A stretch of DNA of 64,000 nt from the NCBI RefSeq assembly GCF_010731295.1, contig NZ_AP022579.1, positions 3,348,001-3,412,000 of the forward strand. Reading direction: 5' to 3'. This document shows, in pieces, positions 19,236-27,386 of the stretch. Position 1 is the stretch's first letter. Every line of letters starts with the position of its first letter. The notes under the pieces were generated by a model. That model had not been told where the DNA came from and ran no database searches. It was given only the letters and a program-made list of their open reading frames with translations. The stretch is from Mycolicibacterium boenickei. GTDB lineage: Bacteria; Actinomycetota; Actinomycetes; Mycobacteriales; Mycobacteriaceae. A program made the position numbers and the translations under genes.

Positions 19236-19628
19236 ATGGCGATTGTGGGAGTAGGCATCGATCTGGTTTCCATACCTGAGTTCGCCGAGCAGGTAGACCG
19301 ACCGGGAACCGTATTCGCCGAGACGTTCACGCCAGGTGAGCGCCGGGACGCCGCGGACAAGAGTTCGTCGGCGGCCCGGCACCTGGCGGCCCGGTGGGCG
19401 GCCAAGGAAGCCGTGATCAAGGCCTGGTCGAGCTCACGGTTCTCCAAGCGGCCGGCTCTGCCGGAGGGGATCCACCGCGATATCGAGGTGGTCACCGACA
19501 TGTGGGGCCGGCCCAAGGTGCGGTTGTCCGGTGAGATCGCCAAGCATCTTGAGACGGTGACCATTCACGTCTCGCTCACCCACGAGGCTGACACCGCCGC
19601 CGCGGTGGCGATCATCGAGGAGCTCTAA
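19236..19628 (+). CDS. acpS: Holo-[acyl-carrier-protein] synthase AcpS
   Basis: A 130-residue phosphopantetheinyl transferase of the AcpS type. GIDLVSIPEF at 7-16 supplies the first magnesium-binding aspartate (Asp9) and WAAKEAVIKAW (Glu58 and Lys57) the second motif; both are intact. It transfers 4'-phosphopantetheine from CoA to a serine of carrier proteins. In mycobacteria AcpS loads the carrier domain of FAS-I and the FAS-II AcpM. The fas-acpS arrangement is conserved. The start is unambiguous; there is no Shine-Dalgarno sequence but a -10 box at leaderless spacing. Confidence 0.97.
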   Translation: MAIVGVGIDLVSIPEFAEQVDRPGTVFAETFTPGERRDAADKSSSAARHLAARWAAKEAVIKAWSSSRFSKRPALPEGIHRDIEVVTDMWGRPKVRLSGEIAKHLETVTIHVSLTHEADTAAAVAIIEEL

Positions 19629-19717
19629 CTTCTGCACCGCGAGCGTGCGCGTCTGCTGCTGGACACGCCGTGTTCGGGCAACAGTTTGCGCACTCTCGGC
19701 GGGCTCGACAGAGCGGC

Positions 19718-19730
19718 TAGGGTCGTCACC
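19718..19730 (+). promoter_or_regulatory. Leaderless-type promoter of the M20 peptidase
   Basis: TAGGGT at 19718-19723, then 7 bases, then the ATG at 19731. No ribosome binding site is present. The spacing supports transcription starting at the ATG. Confidence 0.45.
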
Positions 19731-21059
19731 ATGACTGATGTCGTGCAGCGGGTACAGCAGGTGTTGCCGTCGGTGCGATCCGACCTGGAGGATCTGGTCC
19801 GCATCCAGTCGGTGTGGGCCGACCCGGCCCGACGGGACGAGGTGCACCGCAGCGCCGAGGCGGTCGCAAAGCTGTTGTCGGACGCGGGCTTTCCCGACGT
19901 CCGCATCGTCAGCGAAGGCGGTGCACCTGCCGTCATCGCGCACTATCCGCCACCGCCGGGTGCGCCCACGGTGCTGCTGTACGCCCACCACGACGTGCAG
20001 CCCGAGGGCGATCCGGCCCAGTGGGACTCCGCACCATTCGAACCCACCGAACGTGACGGCCGGCTCTACGGCCGCGGCACCGCCGACGACAAGGCCGGTA
20101 TCGCAACACATCTGGCCGCGATAAGGGCCTTCGACGGCAAGCCCCCGGTGGGCGTCACGGTCTTCGTCGAAGGCGAGGAGGAATCCGGTTCGCCGTCACT
20201 GGGCGCGCTGCTGGCTGCGCACAAAGCTGCCCTGGCCGCCGACGTCATCGTCATCGCCGACTCCGACAACTGGAGCACCGAGATCCCGGCGTTGACCGTG
20301 ACCCTGCGTGGCCTGGCCGACTGTGTGGTCGAGGTGGCCACTCTGGACCACGGATTGCACTCGGGTCTGTGGGGCGGGGTCGTGCCCGACGCGTTGAGCG
20401 TGCTGGTGCGGCTCCTGGCCAGCCTGCACGACGACGACGGAAACGTCGCGGTCGCCGGTTTGCACGAGGCCACCGCGGCCGACGTGGACCGCGGCGAGCA
20501 CTGGGTCCGCCAGGAGTCCGGCCTGCTCGACGGTGTGTCCGAGATCGGTTCCGGGTCAGTGGTGCAACGCATGTGGGCCAAGCCCGCCATCACCGTCATC
20601 GGTATCGACACCACACCCATCGACAAGTCGTCGAACACCCTGATCCCACGTGCCCGGGCCAAGATCAGCATGCGAGTTGCACCCGGCGGAGACGCCCACG
20701 CGCACCTGGAGGCGCTGACCCGTCACCTGCAGGCTCATGTCCCGTGGGGCGCCCAGGTCACGGTCAGCCCGGGCGATGTCGGTCAGCCTTACGCGATCGA
20801 CGCCTCGGGGTCGGTATACGACGCGGCCCGTTCGGCGTTCCGCACCGCCTGGGGAACCGACCCGGTGGACATGGGTATGGGCGGCTCTATCCCGTTCATC
20901 GCCGAGTTCGCCGAGGCGTTTCCGGCCGCGACCATTCTGGTGACCGGCGTCGAGGATCCAGCCACCCAGGCGCACAGTGTCAACGAAAGCCTGCACCTGG
21001 GCGTGCTGGAGAAGGCGGCCACGGCCGAGGCGTTGCTGCTCGAAGCGCTGGCGCGCTAG
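19731..21059 (+). CDS. M20 family metallopeptidase (dipeptidase)
   Basis: A 442-residue zinc dipeptidase of the M20/M25/M40 clan. LLYAHHDVQPEGD (His86-His87-Asp88) is the first metal and catalytic Asp region; GRGTADDKAG gives the bridging aspartate, VFVEGEEESGSPS the catalytic glutamate pair, and DSDNW a further ligand; the lid domain lies at about 190-320. It probably cleaves cytosolic dipeptides. It matches the Rv2522c position after acpS in M. tuberculosis. The start is ATG at 19731 with a leaderless promoter; an upstream in-frame start at 19686 is not supported. The next gene begins 6 bases after the stop. Confidence 0.9.
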   Translation: MTDVVQRVQQVLPSVRSDLEDLVRIQSVWADPARRDEVHRSAEAVAKLLSDAGFPDVRIVSEGGAPAVIAHYPPPPGAPTVLLYAHHDVQPEGDPAQWDSAPFEPTERDGRLYGRGTADDKAGIATHLAAIRAFDGKPPVGVTVFVEGEEESGSPSLGALLAAHKAALAADVIVIADSDNWSTEIPALTVTLRGLADCVVEVATLDHGLHSGLWGGVVPDALSVLVRLLASLHDDDGNVAVAGLHEATAADVDRGEHWVRQESGLLDGVSEIGSGSVVQRMWAKPAITVIGIDTTPIDKSSNTLIPRARAKISMRVAPGGDAHAHLEALTRHLQAHVPWGAQVTVSPGDVGQPYAIDASGSVYDAARSAFRTAWGTDPVDMGMGGSIPFIAEFAEAFPAATILVTGVEDPATQAHSVNESLHLGVLEKAATAEALLLEALAR

Positions 21060-21065
21060 ACCGAG

Positions 21066-22055
21066 ATGACCGGCAGCGTCGGCTGGTTCGTTGTCGGTCT
21101 GATCGCCCTGGCGGTCGGAGCCGAGGTGATGGTCCGCGGCGGTGCGAAACTCGCTGCGCGCCTGGGAATCAGCCCGATCCTGATCGGCCTGACCGTCGTG
21201 TCGATCGGCACCAGCCTTCCCGAACTCGCTGTCGGCGTCACCGCAGCCACCACGGGAAGTGGCGACCTGGCTGTCGGCAACATCGCCGGCACCAACGTCG
21301 TCAACATCTTGTTCATCCTCGGGCTCAGCGCGTTGATCCGCCCGTTGGCGATCGAACAGCGCACGCTGCGCTTCGATCTGCCGGTGATGGCCGGTTCCGC
21401 GGTGCTGCTGTGGGTGCTGGCCGTCAACGGTGTGTTGTCGCGCGTGGACGGGGTGATCCTGGTCTGCGGTGCCATCGTCTACACGGCGGTTCTGATCCGC
21501 ATGTCGCGGCGGGAGAGCCGGGCCACCGTGGCCGAGTACGGCGAAGCCTTCCCGTCGGGGCAGGCCGGCGATGCCGCGACGAAACCGATTGGCCATGGCG
21601 CACTTCAAGATACGGTCATGACCGTCAGTGGCATCGCCGTGGTGATTCTCGGGGCCGAATGGCTGGTGGGCGGTGCGGTGGGGATCGCCCGCGGATTCGG
21701 GGTGTCGGACGCGCTGATCGGTCTGACCGTCGTGGCGATCGGAACCTCGGCCCCCGAGCTGGTCACCACGATCGTCTCGACGGTGCGCGGCGAACGTGAC
21801 ATCGCGGTGGGCAACCTGCTCGGCAGCAGCGTCTACAACATCCTGCTGATCCTGGGCATCACCTGCCTGGTACCCGCCAACGGGCTGGAGCTGACGCACA
21901 ACCTCGTGTGGATCGATATCCCGATCATGGTGGCAGCGAGCCTGGCCTGTGTGCCGATCTTCGTCTCGGGCCGGCGCGTGCACCGGACCGAAGCGGCCGC
22001 GATGATCACGGCCTACCTCGGCTACCTGGTGTTCCTGCTGACCACCCAGTCCTGA
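21066..22055 (+). CDS. Calcium/sodium antiporter (CaCA family, YrbG-like)
   Basis: A 329-residue membrane protein made of two inverted repeats. The alpha-1 motif VSIGTSLPELAVGV with GNIAGTNVVNILFILG and the alpha-2 motif VAIGTSAPELVTTI with GNLLGSSVYNILLILG are both intact, with the acidic ion-binding residues (GTSxPEL) present. A cytoplasmic loop at about 140-180 separates the halves. The family exchanges Ca2+ or another divalent ion for Na+ or H+. It starts 6 bases after the peptidase stop and is probably co-transcribed. In M. tuberculosis the peptidase is next to bcp without this gene, so it is a local insertion or a loss there. Confidence 0.93.
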   Translation: MTGSVGWFVVGLIALAVGAEVMVRGGAKLAARLGISPILIGLTVVSIGTSLPELAVGVTAATTGSGDLAVGNIAGTNVVNILFILGLSALIRPLAIEQRTLRFDLPVMAGSAVLLWVLAVNGVLSRVDGVILVCGAIVYTAVLIRMSRRESRATVAEYGEAFPSGQAGDAATKPIGHGALQDTVMTVSGIAVVILGAEWLVGGAVGIARGFGVSDALIGLTVVAIGTSAPELVTTIVSTVRGERDIAVGNLLGSSVYNILLILGITCLVPANGLELTHNLVWIDIPIMVAASLACVPIFVSGRRVHRTEAAAMITAYLGYLVFLLTTQS

Positions 22056-22064
22056 CCGGTGCGG

Positions 22065-22538
22065 TCAGACCGAAAGGTCGCGGCGCAACTTGGCGACGTG
22101 GCCGGTGGCGCGCACGTTGTACTGCGCGACGGCGATCTTGCCCTTCTCGTCGACCAGGAACGTCGAGCGGATGACGCCCTGAACGGTCTTGCCGTACATG
22201 GTCTTTTCGCCGAATGCGCCCCAGGCCGTCAGCACCTCACGGTCCGGATCGGACAGCAACGGGAAGGTCAGACCTTCCTTGTCGCGGAACTTGGCGAGTT
22301 TCTCCGGCTTGTCAGGGGAGATGCCGACGACGTCCAGACCGGCGTCGTTGAGTTCGGTGAGGCTGTCGCGGAAATCGCACGCCTGCTTGGTGCAGCCCGG
22401 CGTCGACGCGGCCGGGTAGAAGTACACGATGACCTTGCGGCCCTTGTAGTCGGAGAGCTTGACGACGTTGCCGTCGGCGTCGGGCAGGCTGAAAGCCGGG
22501 GCGGTGTCTCCCACCTCGAGGCGCGGGGTTGGCGGCAT
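22065..22538 (-). CDS. bcp: Peroxiredoxin (bacterioferritin comigratory protein)
   Basis: A 157-residue thiol peroxidase, the same length as the M. tuberculosis protein. The core motif YPAASTPGCTKQACDF carries the peroxidatic Cys49 and a second Cys54 five residues later, the arrangement in which the helix-located cysteine resolves the sulfenic acid. It reduces hydrogen peroxide and organic peroxides with thioredoxin-type donors in the cytoplasm. The ATG at 22538 follows AGAAGGGA with suitable spacing. It is convergent with the antiporter (gap 9 bases) and divergent from the DUF3618 gene, as in Rv2521/Rv2520c. Confidence 0.95.
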   Translation of the reverse strand: MPPTPRLEVGDTAPAFSLPDADGNVVKLSDYKGRKVIVYFYPAASTPGCTKQACDFRDSLTELNDAGLDVVGISPDKPEKLAKFRDKEGLTFPLLSDPDREVLTAWGAFGEKTMYGKTVQGVIRSTFLVDEKGKIAVAQYNVRATGHVAKLRRDLSV

Positions 22539-22643
22539 GCGCGGGTATCCCTTCTTGTCGACCGGTTCCGTCGTCACGGAGCCGGCTGATCTAGGGTAGT
22601 GCGGCAGGGCAGCACGACATGGAGCGGCTTGGAGGAGCAAACA

Positions 22644-22871
22644 GTGGCGAACCGGGACCCGGAGAGCATCAAGCGGGACATCGATCAGGCTCGCGATCAA
22701 CTGGCGGTGACTGTCGACTCCCTGGCCGAGCGGGCCAACCCTCAGCGGCTGGCCGACGATTTCAAGACGGCGGTGATCGGCTTCATCAAGAAGCCGGCCG
22801 TGACGGCGTCGTTGGCCGGTGCAGGTGTGCTGGTGGTGTTCGTCGTCGTTCGGCGGATCAAGCGGCGCTGA
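22644..22871 (+). CDS. DUF3618 small membrane protein
   Basis: A 75-residue protein: N-terminal amphipathic helix with RDPESIKRDIDQARDQLAVTVDSLAER, the DUF3618 signature, and one C-terminal transmembrane helix (TASLAGAGVLVVFVVVRRIKRR) followed by basic residues that would face the cytoplasm. Orthologous by position to Rv2520c. Function is unknown; family members often sit beside phage-holin-like envelope proteins. The GTG at 22644 is preceded by GGAGGAG at 6 bases, which decides the start against the longer frame. Confidence 0.85.
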   Translation: MANRDPESIKRDIDQARDQLAVTVDSLAERANPQRLADDFKTAVIGFIKKPAVTASLAGAGVLVVFVVVRRIKRR

Positions 22872-22908
22872 GCCGACCACGGGGCGCGTTACGCGCCGTG
22901 ACGTGATG

Positions 22909-22958
22909 AGCCGTTGAGTGGCGAGGTTATTTTGCGCCGCTCAACGGCTCAGGCTTTT
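22909..22958. terminator. Strong hairpin terminator, convergent genes
   Basis: A 15-base inverted repeat (arms 22909-22923 and 22935-22949, AGCCGTTGAGTGGCG against CGCCGCTCAACGGCT, one mismatch) encloses an 11-base loop and is followed by TTTTT at 22954-22958. It sits 37 bases after the DUF3618 stop and 28 bases beyond the stop of the minus-strand 52-residue frame, so it could end both transcripts. Confidence 0.75.
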
Positions 22959-22977
22959 TGCGGGGCTTTTGCGCCGC

Positions 22978-23136
22978 TCAGCGGCGGCGGAACAGGAGCC
23001 AGTCCGCCAACGAGAAACTCGGGGGATTGGCGATGCGTCCCAGCCGGTTGCAGCTATACACCATGACGGGCTGATTCGCAGCAACAAACGCTGAAGTTGA
23101 TGCAGCTGTGGGATCGACGCCACCAGCGGTAGCCAT
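22978..23136 (-). CDS. 52-residue hypothetical small protein
   Basis: An ATG on the minus strand at 23136 lies 7 bases after AGAGGTG, a good ribosome binding site, and opens 52 codons ending in TGA at 22978. The protein starts MATAGGVDPTAAST, contains the single-cysteine stretch PVMVYSCNRLGRIANPP and ends SLADWLLFRRR. The middle is too polar for a membrane helix. It ends just before a strong hairpin. No family is recognised. It was preferred over an overlapping 60-codon frame that starts without a ribosome binding site. Composition is sensible (mixed, not Arg/Pro-rich like shadows). Confidence 0.5.
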   Translation of the reverse strand: MATAGGVDPTAASTSAFVAANQPVMVYSCNRLGRIANPPSFSLADWLLFRRR

Positions 23137-23934
23137 CAGCTAACACCTCTTATCTTGGCGCAAGCGCCACCTGGAAACGAACCACAACAAATCAGCTAAC
23201 TTGAGATTAACACGGTTTCTTGCGTCTGACCAGCGGAAGTGCTGGTGTCAGATTGTAGGCAGTAACTTACCGTGGCGTCAACATATGGCGTGGTACTCGG
23301 CCGGTTAGGTTCTGATGCCGCCGTCAGCACATTATCGACGCGCGTCAATGGGGCTGTTTTCGGTGACGCCCTGGTTGCGCACCGCAAAGTTTCTCGGAGG
23401 TCCCCCGGCGCCTGTCGGGGCGCTCCCCGTCGTGCCGGAGGTTGCGGGTGTGACGTACTGAATGTTTGCTGTGAGTGCAGTGACGTGCGCCACGACGCCG
23501 GCCGCTTCGCGGCGGTTTGGTGGAGAAAACGATTGGCAAACGCGGGTTGGTCTGGTAACTCGAGGCACTCCGCGCAACTCGGTGCGCATCTGCCGCGGTA
23601 GCTGAAATCCACTGCATTGCAGGGCGGGAACGGCCCTTTCTCGTCGAACCGGTTGCTAGTCCATAGGTGTCCAGCTAAGGTCGACTTCGGGTCAGGATAG
23701 GGGAGTCGGACCTGGGTCTTGATCTCGGCCGCAACACGGGACGAACGTGTGACAAGGGGGGTATTGCGTTGCAGCTAACTTATTTTCCGTTTGCCAGGAT
23801 CGCTGCATGTGCCTTCGCCGGTGCAGCTGAACTCGACCGAGTCATCGTCGGGATTCGCTGACGACACCCGATGGCTCATGTCGAACCTCTAGGTACGGAT
23901 GTGGGCCATGGTCACACCGACTGGAGGTAGCCAT
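23137..23934. other. Non-coding stretch of about 800 bases
   Basis: Open frames here (for example 23196-23612 minus and 23272-23601 plus) lack ribosome binding sites and have shadow-like composition, so no gene is called. The 10-base sequence ATCAGCTAAC is repeated at 23135-23144 and 23191-23200, and CAGCTAACTT recurs at 23193 and 23772. The M. tuberculosis counterpart holds PE26; nothing like a PE gene is seen. Promoters for the flanking small genes must lie here. Confidence 0.5.
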
Positions 23935-24117
23935 ATGGCGCATGTGAGCGATGAAACTCTCGGCGATCTACGCCGGGAACTCGACCGCTTCAAAACCGAG
24001 CAGTACCGGGACAACGGCTATGCGGCCGCGCATCTGGCCGGTGCGGTGGAGATGTTGTTGGAAGAAGCTGAACCCAGCGTCGGGGACCGGTTCGCCGAGC
24101 GATATCGAGCCAGATAG
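23935..24117 (+). CDS. 60-residue conserved-type hypothetical protein
   Basis: The ATG at 23935 follows GGAGGT with 6 bases spacing. The product (MAHVSDETLGDLRRELDRF ... HLAGAVEMLLEEAEPSVGDRF) is highly charged and predicted helical throughout, without signal peptide or membrane segment. It reads as a small soluble helical protein, perhaps a dimer. Function is unknown. A strong bidirectional terminator follows 36 bases after the stop. Confidence 0.65.
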   Translation: MAHVSDETLGDLRRELDRFKTEQYRDNGYAAAHLAGAVEMLLEEAEPSVGDRFAERYRAR

Positions 24118-24153
24118 ATGTACTGCCGCAGTAACTCTCAAACGCTTAAACGC

Positions 24154-24179
24154 AAAAACCCTGCCGAGGCAGGGTTTTT
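24154..24179. terminator. Bidirectional intrinsic terminator
   Basis: A perfect stem, AAAAACCCTGC against GCAGGGTTTTT with loop CGAG, carries a U-run in either direction. It ends the small plus-strand gene and the minus-strand tRNA-Lys, which finishes 4 bases away. Confidence 0.85.
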
Positions 24180-24182
24180 GGT

Positions 24183-24258
<76 letters not shown>

Positions 24259-24404
24259 GCGTGAGAGACAATAACAGGAGTTTCGCTCAACAGTGAAATC
24301 CGCTGGTCGCGGGCCTGGAACCAGGTTCTGGTGAGCCGGGTTCCCGCGGAACCCTTAGACTATTGCCAAGATTTGCTGTTGACCGTGCGAGGGGTAGGAC
24401 GAAC

Positions 24405-25625
24405 ATGGGGCAGGCCACGACGCTGACCCGTCCGTATCGGGATGTCTTCCGGCGAGCGGTGGTTGCCATGGTGCCCGCGATGATGTTGGGCCTGACGGCG
24501 TGCGGGGGACAGGAGACGCAGGGACCGCCGCCGGTGATCACCGACAAGGGGACTCCCTACGGTGACCTGCTGGTGCCCAGGGTCAACGCTTCGGTGACCG
24601 ACGGTGCGGTGGGGGTGACCGTCGATTCGCCGGTCACGGTGAGCGCGGAGAACGGTGTGCTCGGCGGGGTCACCATGACCAACGAAGAAGGAGTCAGCGT
24701 CGCAGGGAAGTTCAGCGCCGACGGGCTGACCTGGTCGACCACTGACCCGCTCGACTACAACGAGCAGTACACGCTCAATGCGCAGTCACTGGGGCTCGGT
24801 GGCGTCGCCAACCGGCGCCTGCGGTTCGAGACGCACTCGCCGGCGAATCTGACGATGCCCTATGTCCTGCCCAACGACGGGGAAGTGGTCGGGGTGGGGC
24901 AGCCCATTGCGGTCCGCTTCGACGAGAACATCACGGACCGGGTCGCTGCCCAGCGGGCCATCACGGTCAAGACCAATCCGCCGGTCGAAGGCGCCTTCTA
25001 CTGGCTCAACAACCGCGAAGTGCGTTGGCGTCCAGCCAAATACTGGAAGCCCGGCACCACGGTGGACGTATCCGTCGACACCTATGGCGTCGCATTGGGC
25101 GACGGCTTGTTCGGCCAGGGCAACGTCACCACCCACTTCACGGTCGGCGACGAGGTGATCGCGTCCGCCGATGACAACACCAAGACGCTGACCGTCCGGC
25201 GCAACGGCGAGGTCGTCAAGGCGATGCCGATCTCGATGGGCAAGAACAGTTCTCCGACGAACAACGGCGTGTACATCATCGGTGACCGCTTCGACCACAT
25301 GGTGATGGATTCGTCGACCTACGGGGTACCGGTCAACTCGCCCAACGGTTATCGCACCGAGGTGGACTTCGCGACCCAGATGTCCTACAGCGGTATCTAC
25401 GTGCACGGGGCCCCGTGGTCGGTGGGCAGCCAGGGCTACAGCAATGTCAGCCACGGCTGCCTCAACGTGAGCACCGCCAACGCCCGCTGGTTCTACGAGA
25501 ACACCAAGCGCGGTGACATCGTCGAGGTGACCAACACCGTGGGTTCGGTGTTGCCGGGCACCGAAGGGCTGGGGGACTGGAACATCCCCTGGGAACAGTG
25601 GCGCACCGGCAACGCCAGCACCTGA
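24405..25625 (+). CDS. ldtB: L,D-transpeptidase, lipoprotein (LdtMt2 type)
   Basis: A 406-residue cell-wall enzyme forming 3-3 cross-links between meso-diaminopimelate residues of peptidoglycan, the carbapenem-sensitive step of mycobacterial wall synthesis. An N-terminal hydrophobic segment ends in a lipobox LTAC, so it is a lipoprotein anchored outside the membrane. Two Ig-like domains (about 55-250) precede the YkuD domain, which has the conserved [11 protein letters not shown] and SHGCLNVS motifs with catalytic Cys352 (Cys354 in the M. tuberculosis enzyme). The C-terminal [14 protein letters not shown] tail also matches. ATG at 24405 is chosen because AGGGG precedes it; the frame is open further upstream. 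Orthologue of Rv2518c by position. Confidence 0.95.
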   Translation: MGQATTLTRPYRDVFRRAVVAMVPAMMLGLTACGGQETQGPPPVITDKGTPYGDLLVPRVNASVTDGAVGVTVDSPVTVSAENGVLGGVTMTNEEGVSVAGKFSADGLTWSTTDPLDYNEQYTLNAQSLGLGGVANRRLRFETHSPANLTMPYVLPNDGEVVGVGQPIAVRFDENITDRVAAQRAITVKTNPPVEGAFYWLNNREVRWRPAKYWKPGTTVDVSVDTYGVALGDGLFGQGNVTTHFTVGDEVIASADDNTKTLTVRRNGEVVKAMPISMGKNSSPTNNGVYIIGDRFDHMVMDSSTYGVPVNSPNGYRTEVDFATQMSYSGIYVHGAPWSVGSQGYSNVSHGCLNVSTANARWFYENTKRGDIVEVTNTVGSVLPGTEGLGDWNIPWEQWRTGNAST

Positions 25626-25705
25626 TTACCTGCGCGGTAATCGACAACGCTTCTTGAATCGGTGAATCTGGCTGAGTCCCAGTTGATTACCGTGAAAGAG
25701 GCGAA

Positions 25706-26068
25706 ATGGCCGAGCTCGACGACACCGTCACCGGGTACCTCAGCACCTGGAATGCCACCGATGCCGCCCAGCGGCAGGCGCTGCTGGAACAGCACTGGGC
25801 GCCGGGCGTCACCTACACCGACCCGCTGGCCCAGGTGAGTGGTCACGACGGCATCTCCGGTGCGATCGAGGCCGTGCACACCCAGTTTCCTGGGTTCGTG
25901 TTCACGCTCGTCAGCGGACCCGATGCCCACCACCGGCAGGCGCGCTTCCAGTGGGGCCTCGGCCCGCGCGATGCCGATCCGGTGGTGGTCGGGTTCGACG
26001 TGCTGGCTACCGACGGCGACGGCCGGATCCAGACCGTGCTCGGCTTCCTGGACCAGGTGCCCGCCTGA
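25706..26068 (+). CDS. SnoaL-like / NTF2-fold protein
   Basis: A 120-residue protein with the cone-shaped SnoaL fold pattern: an N-terminal helix with VTGYLSTWNATDAAQRQALLEQHWAPGVTYTDP, then GHDGISGAIEAVHTQFPGFVFTLVSGPDAHHRQARFQWGLGP. Such proteins are small hydrolases, isomerases or scaffolds; the substrate is unknown. The start follows GAAAGAGG. It is convergent with the SRPBCC gene, whose 3' end directly abuts its stop. Confidence 0.8.
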   Translation: MAELDDTVTGYLSTWNATDAAQRQALLEQHWAPGVTYTDPLAQVSGHDGISGAIEAVHTQFPGFVFTLVSGPDAHHRQARFQWGLGPRDADPVVVGFDVLATDGDGRIQTVLGFLDQVPA

Positions 26069-26563
26069 CTATGTCGACGAACGGTCCAGGGCCGCAAGCG
26101 ATTCTTCGATGAAGTCGGTACCGAATGGCGGCATCCCGCCGATCTGGTCCCGGAAGCTCTGCGGGGTGTCGGTCCAGTCGTAGGTGAGCGTGACGTCGGT
26201 CTGGTCCCCGTTGGGGACCAGGTCGTACCGCCACCACCAACCACCGGGCGCATGGTGACCCTGCTCGTCGAGCTGTCCGGGTAACCATGCGATGGTCCGG
26301 TTCTGATCGAACTCGGTCACCAGGTTGTGCATGACGTAGTGGCCACCGGCCGCCGGAAGGAACATGTTGACCGCGAATATCTGGCCGGTCCCGGTGATCG
26401 GTTCGGGGTCGACGGCGTCGCGCACCCAGTCGCCCGGCTCGGTGTCGCAATGCCGGGCCGGGTCGGCCAGGACGGCGAACACCTGAGCCGGGGAGGCGGA
26501 GATGGTGCGGGTGACGACGTAGCGCTGGCTGTCGGTTGCCGTCGTGTCGGTCGATGAAGTCAT
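26069..26563 (-). CDS. SRPBCC family protein (polyketide cyclase/START-like)
   Basis: A 164-residue protein with the helix-grip fold pattern: RYVVTRTISASPAQVFAVLADPARHCDTEPGDWVRDA at the N terminus and WWWRYDLVPNGDQTDVTLTYDWTDTP toward the end. These proteins bind a hydrophobic ligand in a deep cavity; its identity is unknown. Its start codon overlaps the stop of the DUF899 gene by 4 bases (ATGA), so the two are co-translated and probably functionally linked. Confidence 0.82.
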   Translation of the reverse strand: MTSSTDTTATDSQRYVVTRTISASPAQVFAVLADPARHCDTEPGDWVRDAVDPEPITGTGQIFAVNMFLPAAGGHYVMHNLVTEFDQNRTIAWLPGQLDEQGHHAPGGWWWRYDLVPNGDQTDVTLTYDWTDTPQSFRDQIGGMPPFGTDFIEESLAALDRSST

Positions 26564-27246
26564 CGGGAGTCCTTTCCGTACAGGTGGGCGATGTCAGGGC
26601 TGTCGAGCCAGCCCGAGAAGGTCGGTTGTTTGGGCCACCCGTCGGGCGAGTCCTGCCATTCTTCCTGCCGGCCCCACGGCAGCAGGTCGATCAACGCGAA
26701 CGAGTGGCTGAGTTGTTCGGTGCCACGGCCATTGGTGTGCCAGGTGCGGTAGACGGTTTTCCCGTCGCGGAAGAACACGTTGACCGCGAAGCCGTCGCCG
26801 GGGGCGGCGTCGACGTCGGATCCGAAGGAGCTCTCCGACGACGAGTACCAGTCCATGCGGTTGCCGACCTTGTCGCGGTAGGCCAGCGCCTCCTCGATGG
26901 GCCCGTTGGTGACGATGACGAAGCGGGCGTCGTAGTTGTCCAGGAAATCGAGGCGGGTGAACTGTGATGTGAACCCCGTGCAGCCGCCGCACTGCCATTC
27001 GGCGCCGTCGGTCCACATGTGGTGGTAGGTGATCAACTGGGCGCGCCCGTCGAATACGTCGGCCAGCCGTACCGGGCCGTCCGCGCCGTTCAGTGTGTAC
27101 TCCGGCAACTCCACCATCGGCAGCCGGCGGCGCGCGGCGGCGATCGCGTCCAGTTCCCGGGTCGCGGCCTTCTCCCGACGTCGCAGGTCGTCGAGGGCGG
27201 TGCGCCAGGTCTGCTGGTCGACTATCGGGGGTTTTCCTGTCGGCAT
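26560..27246 (-). CDS. DUF899 (thioredoxin-like) protein
   Basis: A 228-residue protein of the DUF899 family. Features: TWRTALDDLRRREKAATRELDAIAAARRRLPMVEL near the N terminus, then the thioredoxin-like core LITYHHMWTDGAEWQCGGCTGFTSQF with a CGGC redox-like pair (about residues 92-95), and NVFFRDGKTVYRTWHTNGRG. The role is not established; the CxxC suggests a thiol-based function. ATG at 27246 is used (MPTGKP), with an AGGAGC-like site upstream. A GAGAA-N5-TTCTC palindrome lies 24 bases upstream. Confidence 0.82.
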   Translation of the reverse strand: MPTGKPPIVDQQTWRTALDDLRRREKAATRELDAIAAARRRLPMVELPEYTLNGADGPVRLADVFDGRAQLITYHHMWTDGAEWQCGGCTGFTSQFTRLDFLDNYDARFVIVTNGPIEEALAYRDKVGNRMDWYSSSESSFGSDVDAAPGDGFAVNVFFRDGKTVYRTWHTNGRGTEQLSHSFALIDLLPWGRQEEWQDSPDGWPKQPTFSGWLDSPDIAHLYGKDSR

Positions 27247-27269
27247 GAAGGGCTCCTGATTGCTGCTCG

Positions 27270-27284
27270 GAGAATCTCGTTCTC
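27270..27284. promoter_or_regulatory. Second GAGAA-N5-TTCTC palindrome
   Basis: GAGAATCTCGTTCTC, 24 bases upstream of the DUF899 start and in the divergent gap with the SDR gene. It has the same half-sites and spacing as the site at 588-602, which suggests one repressor acting on both loci. Confidence 0.35.
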
Positions 27285-27386
27285 TTAATGGACCCGCCGA
27301 GCGTCCGGAATTCATCGCACCCGGTAATGTCCGACGAGCGAAGGGTGACCTAACACCTCGAGATGAACCATGGAGGTCGATCCAGA

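Noticed and set aside
20556..21983. 475-codon minus-strand frame over the peptidase and antiporter
   Set aside because: Antisense shadow; no homology features.
22941..23123. 60-codon minus-strand frame overlapping the 52-residue small protein
   Set aside because: No ribosome binding site; the other frame has one and ends at the terminator.
23196..23612. 138-codon minus-strand frame and the 109-codon plus frame at 23272
   Set aside because: No ribosome binding site, biased composition, no recognisable domains; region left as non-coding.
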